From positions 1 to 64,000 of the forward strand of contig JAXMBM010000007.1 of assembly GCA_046349855.1 (NCBI GenBank): 64,000 bases of DNA, read 5' to 3'. A model generated the notes under the pieces. It searched no databases. It was not told the origin of the DNA and was given only the letters and a program-made list of their open reading frames with translations. Of the stretch, positions 9,912-17,173 are shown in pieces (positions within the stretch are counted from its first letter, which is position 1; the number at the start of each line of letters is the position of its first letter). The stretch comes from CAIXSC01 sp046349855. GTDB lineage: Bacteria > Planctomycetota > Planctomycetia > Pirellulales > Pirellulaceae. The translations under genes and the position numbers were made by a program.

Positions 9912-9959
9912 CGCTTGGGCGGTCGAAGCAATAGACGATTGGGTGGTCGAAGCAACCGA
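9912..9959. repeat. 24-bp tandem repeat, two copies
   Basis: Two adjacent 24-bp units (9912-9935 and 9936-9959) share the core TTGGG-GGTCGAAGCAA and differ at five positions. A degenerate partial copy of the GTCGAAG core precedes them near 9898. It lies in non-coding DNA upstream of 10114. Function is unknown; it could be a binding-site array or a simple duplication. Confidence 0.6.
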
Positions 9960-9977
9960 CAACCCCGATTATCGGCA

Positions 9978-10024
9978 CCTCTCCTCACCGGGGAGAGGTC
10001 GGCTGCGTCCGCGGACGGGTGAGG
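9978..10024 (+). promoter_or_regulatory. Two overlapping, mutually exclusive hairpins
   Basis: CCTCTCC (9978-9984) pairs with GGAGAGG (9992-9998) across a 7-nt loop. Alternatively CCTCACC (9983-9989), which overlaps the first stem, pairs with GGTGAGG (10018-10024). This sits about 90-135 nt upstream of the HTH-EIIA start. It could act as an attenuator or be a dispersed intergenic repeat; no U-tract is present, so a classical terminator is not supported. Confidence 0.3.
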
Positions 10025-10113
10025 GTCGGGATGCGCGGAGCGCAAAATCGTCGCTCGGACAGTGCATCAGCCCGCTGGACAGCTGTCAAGTTGTGACGGA
10101 CAATTAACACACT

Positions 10114-10836
10114 ATGAGTGGTGCCGATTTTGACGTCGAGAGCCTGGCGCGCCATCTGCGGATGGATCCCGCTCAGGTTGCGCGCATGGCCGAGCGGGGT
10201 AAGCTGCCGGCCCGCCGCATTGCGGGCCAATGGCGGTTTTCCTCGGCCGAAATCCACCGCTGGTGGGAAGAACGGATCACGAACTGCAGCCAGGAAGATC
10301 TGGTGTCGTTCGAAAGCGTGCTCCAGGACCAGACCGAAGTCTCGGTGGATCCCCTCCGCTCGATCGCCGAAATCCTCCCCCTCGAGGCGATCGCGGTTCC
10401 CCTGTCGGCCAAGACACGCACCTCGGTCATTACATCGATGGTCGAGTTGGCGGTCGGCACCGGGTTGCTCTGGGATGGCGATCGGATGGAAGAGGCGGTC
10501 CGGGCGCGGGAAGCGCTCCATTCCACGGCGCTCGACAACGGCGTCGCCTTGCTGCATCCCGAGCGTCCTCTGGCCAGTATCCTGGCTCAACCGCTGCTGG
10601 CTTTTGGCCGGACGTGTCGAGGCATTCCGTTCGGGCACCCACGGGGAACGATGACCGATATTTTCTTTCTCGTCTGCTCGGTCGATGCCTGCTCCCACCT
10701 GTGGGTTCTGGCACGCCTCAGCCGATTGATCGGTGATTCCCACGTGCTGGACCAGCTGCGTAGTGCGCCGGATGCGGCCGCCGTACGCCAGCTGATTATC
10801 GACGCGGAAGCCGGGTTTGCCCTGCCGTCTGTCTGA
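10114..10836 (+). CDS. HTH (excisionase-type) - PTS EIIA(Ntr/fructose) fusion protein
   Basis: A 240-residue fusion. Residues about 5-55 form a MerR/excisionase-like helix-turn-helix (SLARHLRMDP...VARMAERGKLPARRIAGQWRF split around the recognition helix). Residues about 85-230 resemble the PTS EIIA type 2 (PtsN/FruA) domain; the phosphorylatable histidine is probably His148 in DNGVALLHP, corresponding to the GIAIPH motif. It is a likely cytoplasmic regulator whose DNA binding may respond to phosphorylation, not a sugar-transport component: no EIIB or EIIC gene is nearby. There is no strong ribosome-binding site before ATG 10114. The fusion type is seen in planctomycetes; its targets are unknown. 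Confidence 0.75.
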   Translation: MSGADFDVESLARHLRMDPAQVARMAERGKLPARRIAGQWRFSSAEIHRWWEERITNCSQEDLVSFESVLQDQTEVSVDPLRSIAEILPLEAIAVPLSAKTRTSVITSMVELAVGTGLLWDGDRMEEAVRAREALHSTALDNGVALLHPERPLASILAQPLLAFGRTCRGIPFGHPRGTMTDIFFLVCSVDACSHLWVLARLSRLIGDSHVLDQLRSAPDAAAVRQLIIDAEAGFALPSV

Positions 10837-10875
10837 GCCAGGGCCTGGCGGCGCAGCTTCCTGCCGGTTCGGAGC

Positions 10876-11739
10876 GTGACGCCCGTGCCCTTCCACCCCT
10901 CGGTGCTTATCGTCGGCGACCCCGCGCCACCCGAATTCGGCCCGCCCCTGTCGTGGCTCGCCGACCACGCCCGCCTGTCGTGGCGGACACCCGAGAGCGG
11001 TGCGCGGGGAGCGGAAGCGGCCGGGCCGGTGAGAGCGGCGGCCGAGGAGACTCCGGCGGACGATCCGCACCTGATCGTGTTCCTGCAGAATCGCCCGGGA
11101 CAGATCACCGAGGCGGAGGTGGCGGAGCTGCACGCGCGGTGGCCGTTGGCTCCGCTGGTCGTCCTGCTGGGGAGCTGGTGTGAAGGTGAACCGCGAACGG
11201 GCCGCCCACTTCCGGGGGTCTGCCGCGTCGAGTGGCATCGCTGGGAAGCGGAATTCGCTTGGTACTGGGCTACGGAGGGGGCCGGTCCGCACCCCTGGCG
11301 GTTGCCGCGCACTCATACTCCGGCCGAGCGGTTCCTGCAGGCGGGGGCGGGTGAGGCGTGCGGGGCCGAGCATCGCGGCCGGTCACTCATCGCCCTGGCG
11401 GCCTCCGACCCGGCGAACTTTGCGGCGCTGGCCGAGGCCTGCCGCGCGGCCGGGTATCTCGTGGCCCGCTGGCATGGCGGCGCCGAGGGCGAGATACGCG
11501 GCGCGGCGGTGGCGGTGTGGGACGAGCCGGGCGAGGGGCGCGACGATCACCGGCAGCTGGCCGACTGCGCGCGGCACCGCGGAGACATTCCGTTGATTGC
11601 CCTGCAGAGCATGCTCCGCTGGGAAGACTGGCTGGCCGCCCGCGCGGCGGGAGCGACCACGGTCCTCGCCAAACCGCTGCGGCTCACCGATCTCCTCTGG
11701 CATCTCGACCAGTACTCGTCCCGGCCGAAAGACGCCTGA
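10876..11739 (+). CDS. Hypothetical protein with degenerate receiver-like C-terminal domain
   Basis: A 287-residue soluble protein starting at GTG 10876, 39 nt after the HTH-EIIA gene, so probably co-transcribed with it. I do not recognise the N-terminal half, which begins VLIVGDPAPPEFGPPL and contains HLIVFLQNRPG. The C-terminal third (about residues 170-285) resembles a response-regulator receiver fold: alternating hydrophobic strands, a 'PLIALQS' strand and AAGATTVLAKPLRLTDLLWHL at the end, with the conserved-looking Lys in AKPL. The acidic pocket and phospho-acceptor Asp are not clear, so it may be a pseudo-receiver. Context suggests a regulatory partner of the adjacent HTH-EIIA protein. 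This is inference only. Confidence 0.6.
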   Translation: MTPVPFHPSVLIVGDPAPPEFGPPLSWLADHARLSWRTPESGARGAEAAGPVRAAAEETPADDPHLIVFLQNRPGQITEAEVAELHARWPLAPLVVLLGSWCEGEPRTGRPLPGVCRVEWHRWEAEFAWYWATEGAGPHPWRLPRTHTPAERFLQAGAGEACGAEHRGRSLIALAASDPANFAALAEACRAAGYLVARWHGGAEGEIRGAAVAVWDEPGEGRDDHRQLADCARHRGDIPLIALQSMLRWEDWLAARAAGATTVLAKPLRLTDLLWHLDQYSSRPKDA

Positions 11740-12066
11740 CCGCCGGTCCGGGCATGCGCCGCGCCGCAGACCGTTCGGCGGACGCGCGGGGACCTGTGGT
11801 CGACTCTGCGATTCCGGGTACGACCGACTTCTCATCCGTTTCCTCAACCTGTTTCTGGAAAGACGTTTGCGCTGGCGTTCCTGAGTGGGACGAGGGGTCG
11901 AACGGCGGGGAGTAACCAGCATCCCGGGGAGTATTCTCGGGAAAGCTAGCCCGATTCGATGAGTGACTGGAGGCGCCGATTTCGCATTGTAATACAGCCG
12001 GTGCCCCTCGCCGGGAGGGGCTGCGGCAACTCCCCGTTGCCACTCGTTCGAATCGGGAATCCCGTC
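11740..12066. other. 327-bp intergenic region upstream of kinase gene
   Basis: No supported gene. The kinase reading frame is open back to a possible ATG at 11959, but that extension is unlike the family. Presumably holds the kinase promoter; I could not assign one with confidence. Confidence 0.5.
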
Positions 12067-14631
12067 ATGAAGAACTGCCCGACTCCTCAAATGCTCGAAC
12101 AGCTTGCCAGCCGGAACCTGGAACGCGCACAGCAAACGGATGTCGAGACCCATGTGAGCGGCTGCACGTCCTGCCAGCAGACGCTGGTCGCGCTGCGGAC
12201 CGGCGCGACGCAAGCGTGGCAACCGCCGGCCGAGTCGACGACGCCAATCGAGGCCTCGGTACCCGAGGAACTGCGACAACACCCGCGCTACCGCGTCACC
12301 GGGGTCCTGGGGCGGGGAGGCATGGGCATGGTGTACAAGGCCGAACATCGACTGCTCGGCCGCGCCCTGGTCCTCAAGGTCATTCGTCGCGATCTGGTGG
12401 ACAGGACCGAGGTGGTACAGCGGTTTCAGCGTGAATCGCGACTCACCGCCCGCCTGACCCATCCCAATGTGGTGGCGGTCTACGAGGCCGAGGAGTTCGC
12501 GGGGACACAGTTGCTGGTGATGGAGTTCGTGGACGGCGTCGATCTGGCTGGACTGGTGTCGCAGCGCGGCTTGTTGCCGATCGCCGAGTCGTGTGAACTG
12601 ATCCGCCAGGTGGCGGTCGGATTGCAGTACATCCACGAGCAGGGTCTCGTCCATCGCGACATCAAGCCGGCCAATCTGCTGGTCTCTCCCGAAGGCGTCG
12701 TGAAGATCCTCGACCTCGGACTGGCCACTCTGAAGACGGAAGAGGCGGCCGGCGGCGGGTTGACGTCCGACCGTCAGTTCCTGGGCACGATGGATTACTC
12801 GGCGCCCGAACAGTGGGAGAACAGCCACGAGGTCGACATCCGTGCGGACATCTACAGCCTGGGCTGCACGCTGTACTACCTGCTGGCCGGTCAGGCCCCG
12901 TTCCCCAACAGCAAGTACAGCACTTTGATGCAGCAGATGTGGGCGCATAGTCAGGCGCCGATCCCGCCGATTCGCGAGTTGCGTCCCGATCTGCCGGATG
13001 ATCTGGTGACGATCGTCGAGCGGATGCTGGCCAAGGACCGCGGGGAGCGATTTGCCACGCCGCGCGACATCGTGGTGGCATTGGAACCGTTCGCGCAGGA
13101 CTGCAATCTGGCCGAGTACGTGCGTACGGCGCGCCGCACGACGACATCGCGGCTGGACCTGTCGCGCGTCACCTCCCCCAGCATTTCCCGCCGACCCTCG
13201 TCGGCCGCCCCGCAACGCAGGTGGTCGCGCCGCTCGGTCGTCCTCGGTCTGAGCGCGCTGGGAGTCGGGCTGCTGGCGGCGGTCGCCTTGGCATTCCTGC
13301 GCGGCGACCGCGACGATCGGCGTCCCCCGACCGACCCGCCCGCCGGGCCGGGGCTCGCCGGAGCCCCCGGTCCCGCCGGAGTACCGCCGCGTCCGACCGG
13401 TGGACCGCCGCTCAAAGTCGGCGTGCTCCATTCCCGTACCGGCACCATGGCCATCAGCGAGAACTCGGTGATCGATGCCACTCTGCTGGCCATCGATGAG
13501 ATCAACGAGCAAGGGGGAGTGCTGGGACGACTCGTCGAAGCCGTGGTCGAAGACGGAGAATCCGACCCCGCGCAGTTCGCCACTCGGGCCGAGAAGCTGA
13601 TCACTCAGGATCAGGTGGTGACCATCTTCGGCTGCTGGACTTCGGCCAGTCGCAAGACCGTGTTGCCCATCCTGGAGAAACACAACCACCTGCTGTTTTA
13701 TCCGGTGCAGTACGAAGGGCTGGAGCAATCGGCGAACATCGTCTACACGGGAGCGGCGCCCAACCAGCAGATCATCCCCGCGGTCAAATGGGCCGTCTCG
13801 GCGTTGAACAAGCAGCGCATCTTTCTGGTCGGCTCCGACTATGTGTTTCCGCGCTGCGCCCATGCCATCATTCGCGATGCGGCCACCAACCTGGGAGCCG
13901 AGGTGGTGGGGGAGGAGTACCTGCTGCTGGGAAGCACGGACGTAAGTGGGCTGGTGCGGCGGATCGTGGACGCTCGTCCCGACATCATCTTCAACACCAT
14001 CAATGGCGACAGCAACGTGGCCTTCTTCCGCGCCCTGCGAATGGCGGGCATCCAGTCGGAGAAAGTGCCGACGATCTCGTTCAGCATTTCCGAACCCGAG
14101 CTCGGCAGCCTCACCACCCGGGATATCGTGGGGGACTACGCAGCCTGGAACTATTTTCAGTCGGTCGACCGGCCGCAGAATCAGGCCTTCGTCCACCGCT
14201 TTCGCGCCCGCTATGGCACGCGGCACGTGATCTCTGATCCGATGGAGGCGGCCTACTTCGGCGTCCATCTCTGGGCTCGCGCCGTACGCGAGGCCGGCAG
14301 CGACCAGGTGGCTGCCATTCGGGAAGCGGTCAAACACCAGCAGTTCGACGCCCCGCAGGGACAGGTGCGGATCGATCCGGCGACGCAGCACACTTCCAAG
14401 ACATTTCGCATCGGCCGCATCACGCCGGAAGGACGGTTTCAGATCGTCTACTCCTCCGAAAGTCCCATCGCTCCCATCCCCTATCCCAGCAGTCGCAGCC
14501 AGGGAGACTGGGATGCCTTCCTGCTCGACCTGCACCTGCGCTGGGGCGGATGGTCCAACCCCGGTTCATCGCCCCCCGACGGCTCGCCGGCACGGGGGAC
14601 CGACACGCCGGACGACCCGAAACGTAACTGA
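12067..14631 (+). CDS. Transmembrane Ser/Thr protein kinase with UrtA-like urea/amide-binding sensor domain
   Basis: An 854-residue one-protein receptor. Residues 29-36 carry a small H-x3-C-x2-C zinc motif of the anti-sigma type. The PknB-like kinase domain spans about 75-345: glycine loop GRGGMG (82-87), the catalytic HRDIKPANLL (196-205), DLG in place of DFG (216-218) and SAPEQ. A membrane helix follows (about 391-411), then a Pro/Gly linker, then a type I periplasmic solute-binding domain (about 435-830). That domain carries PVQYEGLEQS and YTGAAPNQQIIPAV, close to the urea-binding protein UrtA/FmdD. The protein probably senses urea or a short-chain amide outside and phosphorylates cytoplasmic targets. 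Start ATG 12067 is chosen over 11959 because the zinc motif begins just after it. Similar fusions exist in other planctomycetes. No urea transporter is in the window. Confidence 0.88.
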   Translation: MKNCPTPQMLEQLASRNLERAQQTDVETHVSGCTSCQQTLVALRTGATQAWQPPAESTTPIEASVPEELRQHPRYRVTGVLGRGGMGMVYKAEHRLLGRALVLKVIRRDLVDRTEVVQRFQRESRLTARLTHPNVVAVYEAEEFAGTQLLVMEFVDGVDLAGLVSQRGLLPIAESCELIRQVAVGLQYIHEQGLVHRDIKPANLLVSPEGVVKILDLGLATLKTEEAAGGGLTSDRQFLGTMDYSAPEQWENSHEVDIRADIYSLGCTLYYLLAGQAPFPNSKYSTLMQQMWAHSQAPIPPIRELRPDLPDDLVTIVERMLAKDRGERFATPRDIVVALEPFAQDCNLAEYVRTARRTTTSRLDLSRVTSPSISRRPSSAAPQRRWSRRSVVLGLSALGVGLLAAVALAFLRGDRDDRRPPTDPPAGPGLAGAPGPAGVPPRPTGGPPLKVGVLHSRTGTMAISENSVIDATLLAIDEINEQGGVLGRLVEAVVEDGESDPAQFATRAEKLITQDQVVTIFGCWTSASRKTVLPILEKHNHLLFYPVQYEGLEQSANIVYTGAAPNQQIIPAVKWAVSALNKQRIFLVGSDYVFPRCAHAIIRDAATNLGAEVVGEEYLLLGSTDVSGLVRRIVDARPDIIFNTINGDSNVAFFRALRMAGIQSEKVPTISFSISEPELGSLTTRDIVGDYAAWNYFQSVDRPQNQAFVHRFRARYGTRHVISDPMEAAYFGVHLWARAVREAGSDQVAAIREAVKHQQFDAPQGQVRIDPATQHTSKTFRIGRITPEGRFQIVYSSESPIAPIPYPSSRSQGDWDAFLLDLHLRWGGWSNPGSSPPDGSPARGTDTPDDPKRN

Positions 14632-14783
14632 CCGAGAATGCCGAGGAATCCACGGGGGAGGAACAGGATGCCTGCGGGCGGTGGGAGGGGATGACGGGCC
14701 TCGTGGGACCAGCTTTTCGCGACCCACGGGCCGGATTCCTGGACTATACTTGCCCGACCGTGTCATCCTCTGAGGACCCCGAT

Positions 14784-16430
14784 ATGCTTTCCGGGACTTC
14801 GGCGCCTTCCTGCGCAGCGACCCTCTGGCGTTCCCTCTTCGTTACCTCAACTCGCGGCACCTCGACTCGCGGCACCTCGACCGGGCCCGCAGCACGCTCG
14901 GCCACGGCACCGTGCCGAGTCGCGGCCGTAGGGGTGGTGCTTGTCGCCCTGGTCGCGCCTGCCTCGGCCGTCGAACGGGCCCATCTGGACGTCGCCCTCG
15001 AAACCATCCGGGCCGACGACGTACAACGGCACGTCGAAGTGCTGGCCGATGACGCGCTGGAAGGGCGCGAAGCGGGCAGCCGAGGCGGACTGGCAGCGGG
15101 CAACTATCTGGCCAAACACCTCTCGGCCGCGGGCTGCGAGCCGGCCGGGGACGACGGTTCCTTCTTTCAGATCTTCGGTTCCGGTTACCGCAATCTGTTG
15201 GCGCTGCTTCCCGGCACCGACCCAACGCTGGCCCAAGAGGTGATTCTCGTAGGTGCCCACTACGATCACGTGGGGTACGGGAATCGGTCCAATAGCTTCG
15301 GTCCGTTCGGCTATATCCACAATGGTGCCGACGACAACGCCAGCGGCACCGCCTGCCTGCTGGAACTGGTGGATGCCTTCGCGGCACTCCCCACGCGCCC
15401 ACGACGCTCGATCCTGTTCGCGCTCTGGGATGGTGAAGAGAAGGGCCTGCTCGGCTCCCAGCACTGGCTCGCCCATCCCACTCTGCCGCGCCAGCGCCTC
15501 CGGTTCGCTTTCAATGTGGACATGGTGGGCCGGCTGCGCGACGACCACGTCGAAGTGCTCGGCAGCCGCACGGCCGCCGGTCTCCGGCAGGTCGTGAGCC
15601 GACAGAATGCCGATGAGAATCTGCAGCTCGACTTTTCCTGGGAAATGAAGGCCAACAGCGATCATCACCCGTTCTTTGCCGCCAGCGTGCCGGTGCTCAT
15701 GTTCCACACCGGGCTGCACGACGATTACCATCGGCCGAGCGATGATGTCGAGCGCATCCAATCGGACGGCATTGCCCGCGTGACGCGGCTCGCTTTCCGC
15801 GTCCTCTGCGATCTGGCGGATGCCACGTCCGCGACACCGTTCCGCACCGCCTCGCGCCGCGAGACACCGGCCAGCCGGAATCAGTTCGAGCAGCCCCTGG
15901 CCAATCCTCCTCCCCGACTCGGCGCCGGCTGGCGGCGGAATCCGGAAGACGCTCCCGAGGACGGAGTGATCGTCACCCACGTCGTGCGAGGCACGCCGGC
16001 CGAACGGGCCGATCTGCGCGCCGGCGACCGCATCGTCCGCTGCAATGACCGGCCGGTCGCCAGCGAGAACGCGCTCCGAGTGACCGTGCTGGCCGCCAAG
16101 GAACCGGTAAAACTTTCCGTCCGCCGCGCGGGGGAAACCGAACCCCGGGACCTCTCCATTCAACTCGACGGCGACCCCGTCCGCGTGGGACTGGCCTGGC
16201 AGGAGGATGAGGCCGAACCGGGAACCGTGCTGATCAATCAAGTGGTCCCCGCGTCGGCCGCCTACCTGGCTGGGGTTCGTCCGCAGGACCGCGTCTACGA
16301 AGTGGCCGGCCAGCGATTCTCGTCGAGCGAGGAATTCCGCCGCCTGATCACCACGCTCCCCAGCCCCCTCCCGCTGCTCGTCGAACGCCAGGGGCGGCTC
16401 CTGCCCCTGCAGCTGGAACTGGCCGAATAG
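14784..16430 (+). CDS. Secreted M28-family metallopeptidase with two C-terminal PDZ domains
   Basis: A 548-residue exported aminopeptidase-like protein. After a basic N-terminus with a short STRGT duplication there is a hydrophobic signal (AAVGVVLVALVAPASA). The peptidase domain spans about 75-350 and shows the di-zinc ligands: GAHYDH, GADDNASG, a Glu pair in DGEEKGLLGS, an Asp in VDMVG, and His in DHHPFFAA. Two PDZ-like domains follow (about 385-465 and 465-545), for example VVRGTPAERADLRAGDRIV and VVPASAAYLAGVRPQDRV. PDZ modules probably bind protein C-termini or regulate access. ATG 14784 has an AGGA site about 9 nt upstream; the longer ATG at 14691 would add an unlikely leader. Confidence 0.85.
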   Translation: MLSGTSAPSCAATLWRSLFVTSTRGTSTRGTSTGPAARSATAPCRVAAVGVVLVALVAPASAVERAHLDVALETIRADDVQRHVEVLADDALEGREAGSRGGLAAGNYLAKHLSAAGCEPAGDDGSFFQIFGSGYRNLLALLPGTDPTLAQEVILVGAHYDHVGYGNRSNSFGPFGYIHNGADDNASGTACLLELVDAFAALPTRPRRSILFALWDGEEKGLLGSQHWLAHPTLPRQRLRFAFNVDMVGRLRDDHVEVLGSRTAAGLRQVVSRQNADENLQLDFSWEMKANSDHHPFFAASVPVLMFHTGLHDDYHRPSDDVERIQSDGIARVTRLAFRVLCDLADATSATPFRTASRRETPASRNQFEQPLANPPPRLGAGWRRNPEDAPEDGVIVTHVVRGTPAERADLRAGDRIVRCNDRPVASENALRVTVLAAKEPVKLSVRRAGETEPRDLSIQLDGDPVRVGLAWQEDEAEPGTVLINQVVPASAAYLAGVRPQDRVYEVAGQRFSSSEEFRRLITTLPSPLPLLVERQGRLLPLQLELAE

Positions 16431-16892
16431 CGATCTGGCACTCAGAACCGCCCGCACGACCGGGACCGGTCGTGGCCGGCCCCACGTGCCGCTCGGGCGG
16501 CTGCGGGACTGTGCTGATTGTATCGAGCGCGCCGAAGCTGCCGGTGCTGCTGGTCCTGCCGAACGTGACCGTGCGGTAAGCGGCTCGTGTCGTACGCAAG
16601 AATCAGGTCGTACGGAAGCTGCAGATCGCGCCGGTCGCACGCTCGTATCGCGTGACGGTAGCTCGCTTTTTGACGAATCTGCCGCTCCTGTCGCAGCACT
16701 GGTACCGATTGTACCTGTACCACCAGTTGCGACGGTTGGTCGCGAAGCACCGCCCGCTCCGGTGGTAACAAACGTCCTTCTTTCGCGGCGCATCCCGGGA
16801 CGGCTCAACCTGCGGCAGAGGGGCCGCTGAGTCGCCGGCATCGTGCCGCAGCCACTTCCTCTCCCGCACATCCTCTCCAGGACCTGCCCGCC
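16431..16892. other. 462-bp region without a supported gene
   Basis: Open frames exist on both strands, but none shows a start signal, family motif or sensible composition. The direct repeat TCGTACG occurs twice near 16590-16615. Probably untranslated spacer with the promoter of the small lipoprotein gene. Confidence 0.5.
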
Positions 16893-17138
16893 ATGCACCG
16901 ATTCCTCGGACTCCTCCTGTTGGCCGTCACGGTGGCCACCCTGACCGGCTGTCGCACTTGCTCCTGCGGCTGCCCGACCACCTGCGGTTACGCCGCCAGC
17001 GCCCCCGATTCGGTGCCTCAGCCCATGGCCGATTCCTGCCCGTCCGGATTATGCCCGTTCACTCAAGCCCAATCCCAGAATGAGTCGCAGGCCGAGTGGT
17101 CGGTGGAGCTGGTCGAACCGCTGCGGGGAGGTGGTTGA
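16893..17138 (+). CDS. Small cysteine-rich lipoprotein, hypothetical
   Basis: An 81-residue protein with a clear lipoprotein signal: MHRFLGLLLLAVTVATLTGC, with lipobox LTGC (Cys20). The mature part begins with a cysteine-rich patch (CRTCSCGCPTTCGY) followed by a polar tail. It is probably anchored in a membrane; the clustered cysteines could bind metal or form disulfides. I do not recognise a family. It converges with the minus-strand PPC-domain gene, whose stop codon lies 35 nt away. Confidence 0.65.
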   Translation: MHRFLGLLLLAVTVATLTGCRTCSCGCPTTCGYAASAPDSVPQPMADSCPSGLCPFTQAQSQNESQAEWSVELVEPLRGGG

Positions 17139-17173
17139 TTCGTGGCCGCGCGGCAGATTCACCGCGTGGCTCG

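Larger units (their letters stand above)
9559..10113. other. 555-bp divergent intergenic region
   Basis: This lies between the minus-strand dockerin gene and the plus-strand HTH-EIIA gene and must hold both promoters. I see no convincing gene; the short open frames here lack start signals and family motifs. It contains a 24-bp tandem repeat and a pair of alternative hairpins, both listed separately, and an AT-richer stretch just upstream of the dockerin gene. Confidence 0.6.

Noticed and set aside
9754..9978. Short minus-strand frames over the 24-bp repeats
   Set aside because: No ribosome-binding site or family pattern; the frames are open by chance over repeated DNA.
11383..14535. A 1050-residue minus-strand open frame opposite the kinase gene
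   Set aside because: Antisense shadow of a clearly real kinase/UrtA-like gene; composition is Arg/Gln/Gly/His-rich filler.
16442..16830. Overlapping small frames on both strands between the M28 peptidase and the lipoprotein
   Set aside because: Low-complexity translations without start signals; none is convincingly coding.
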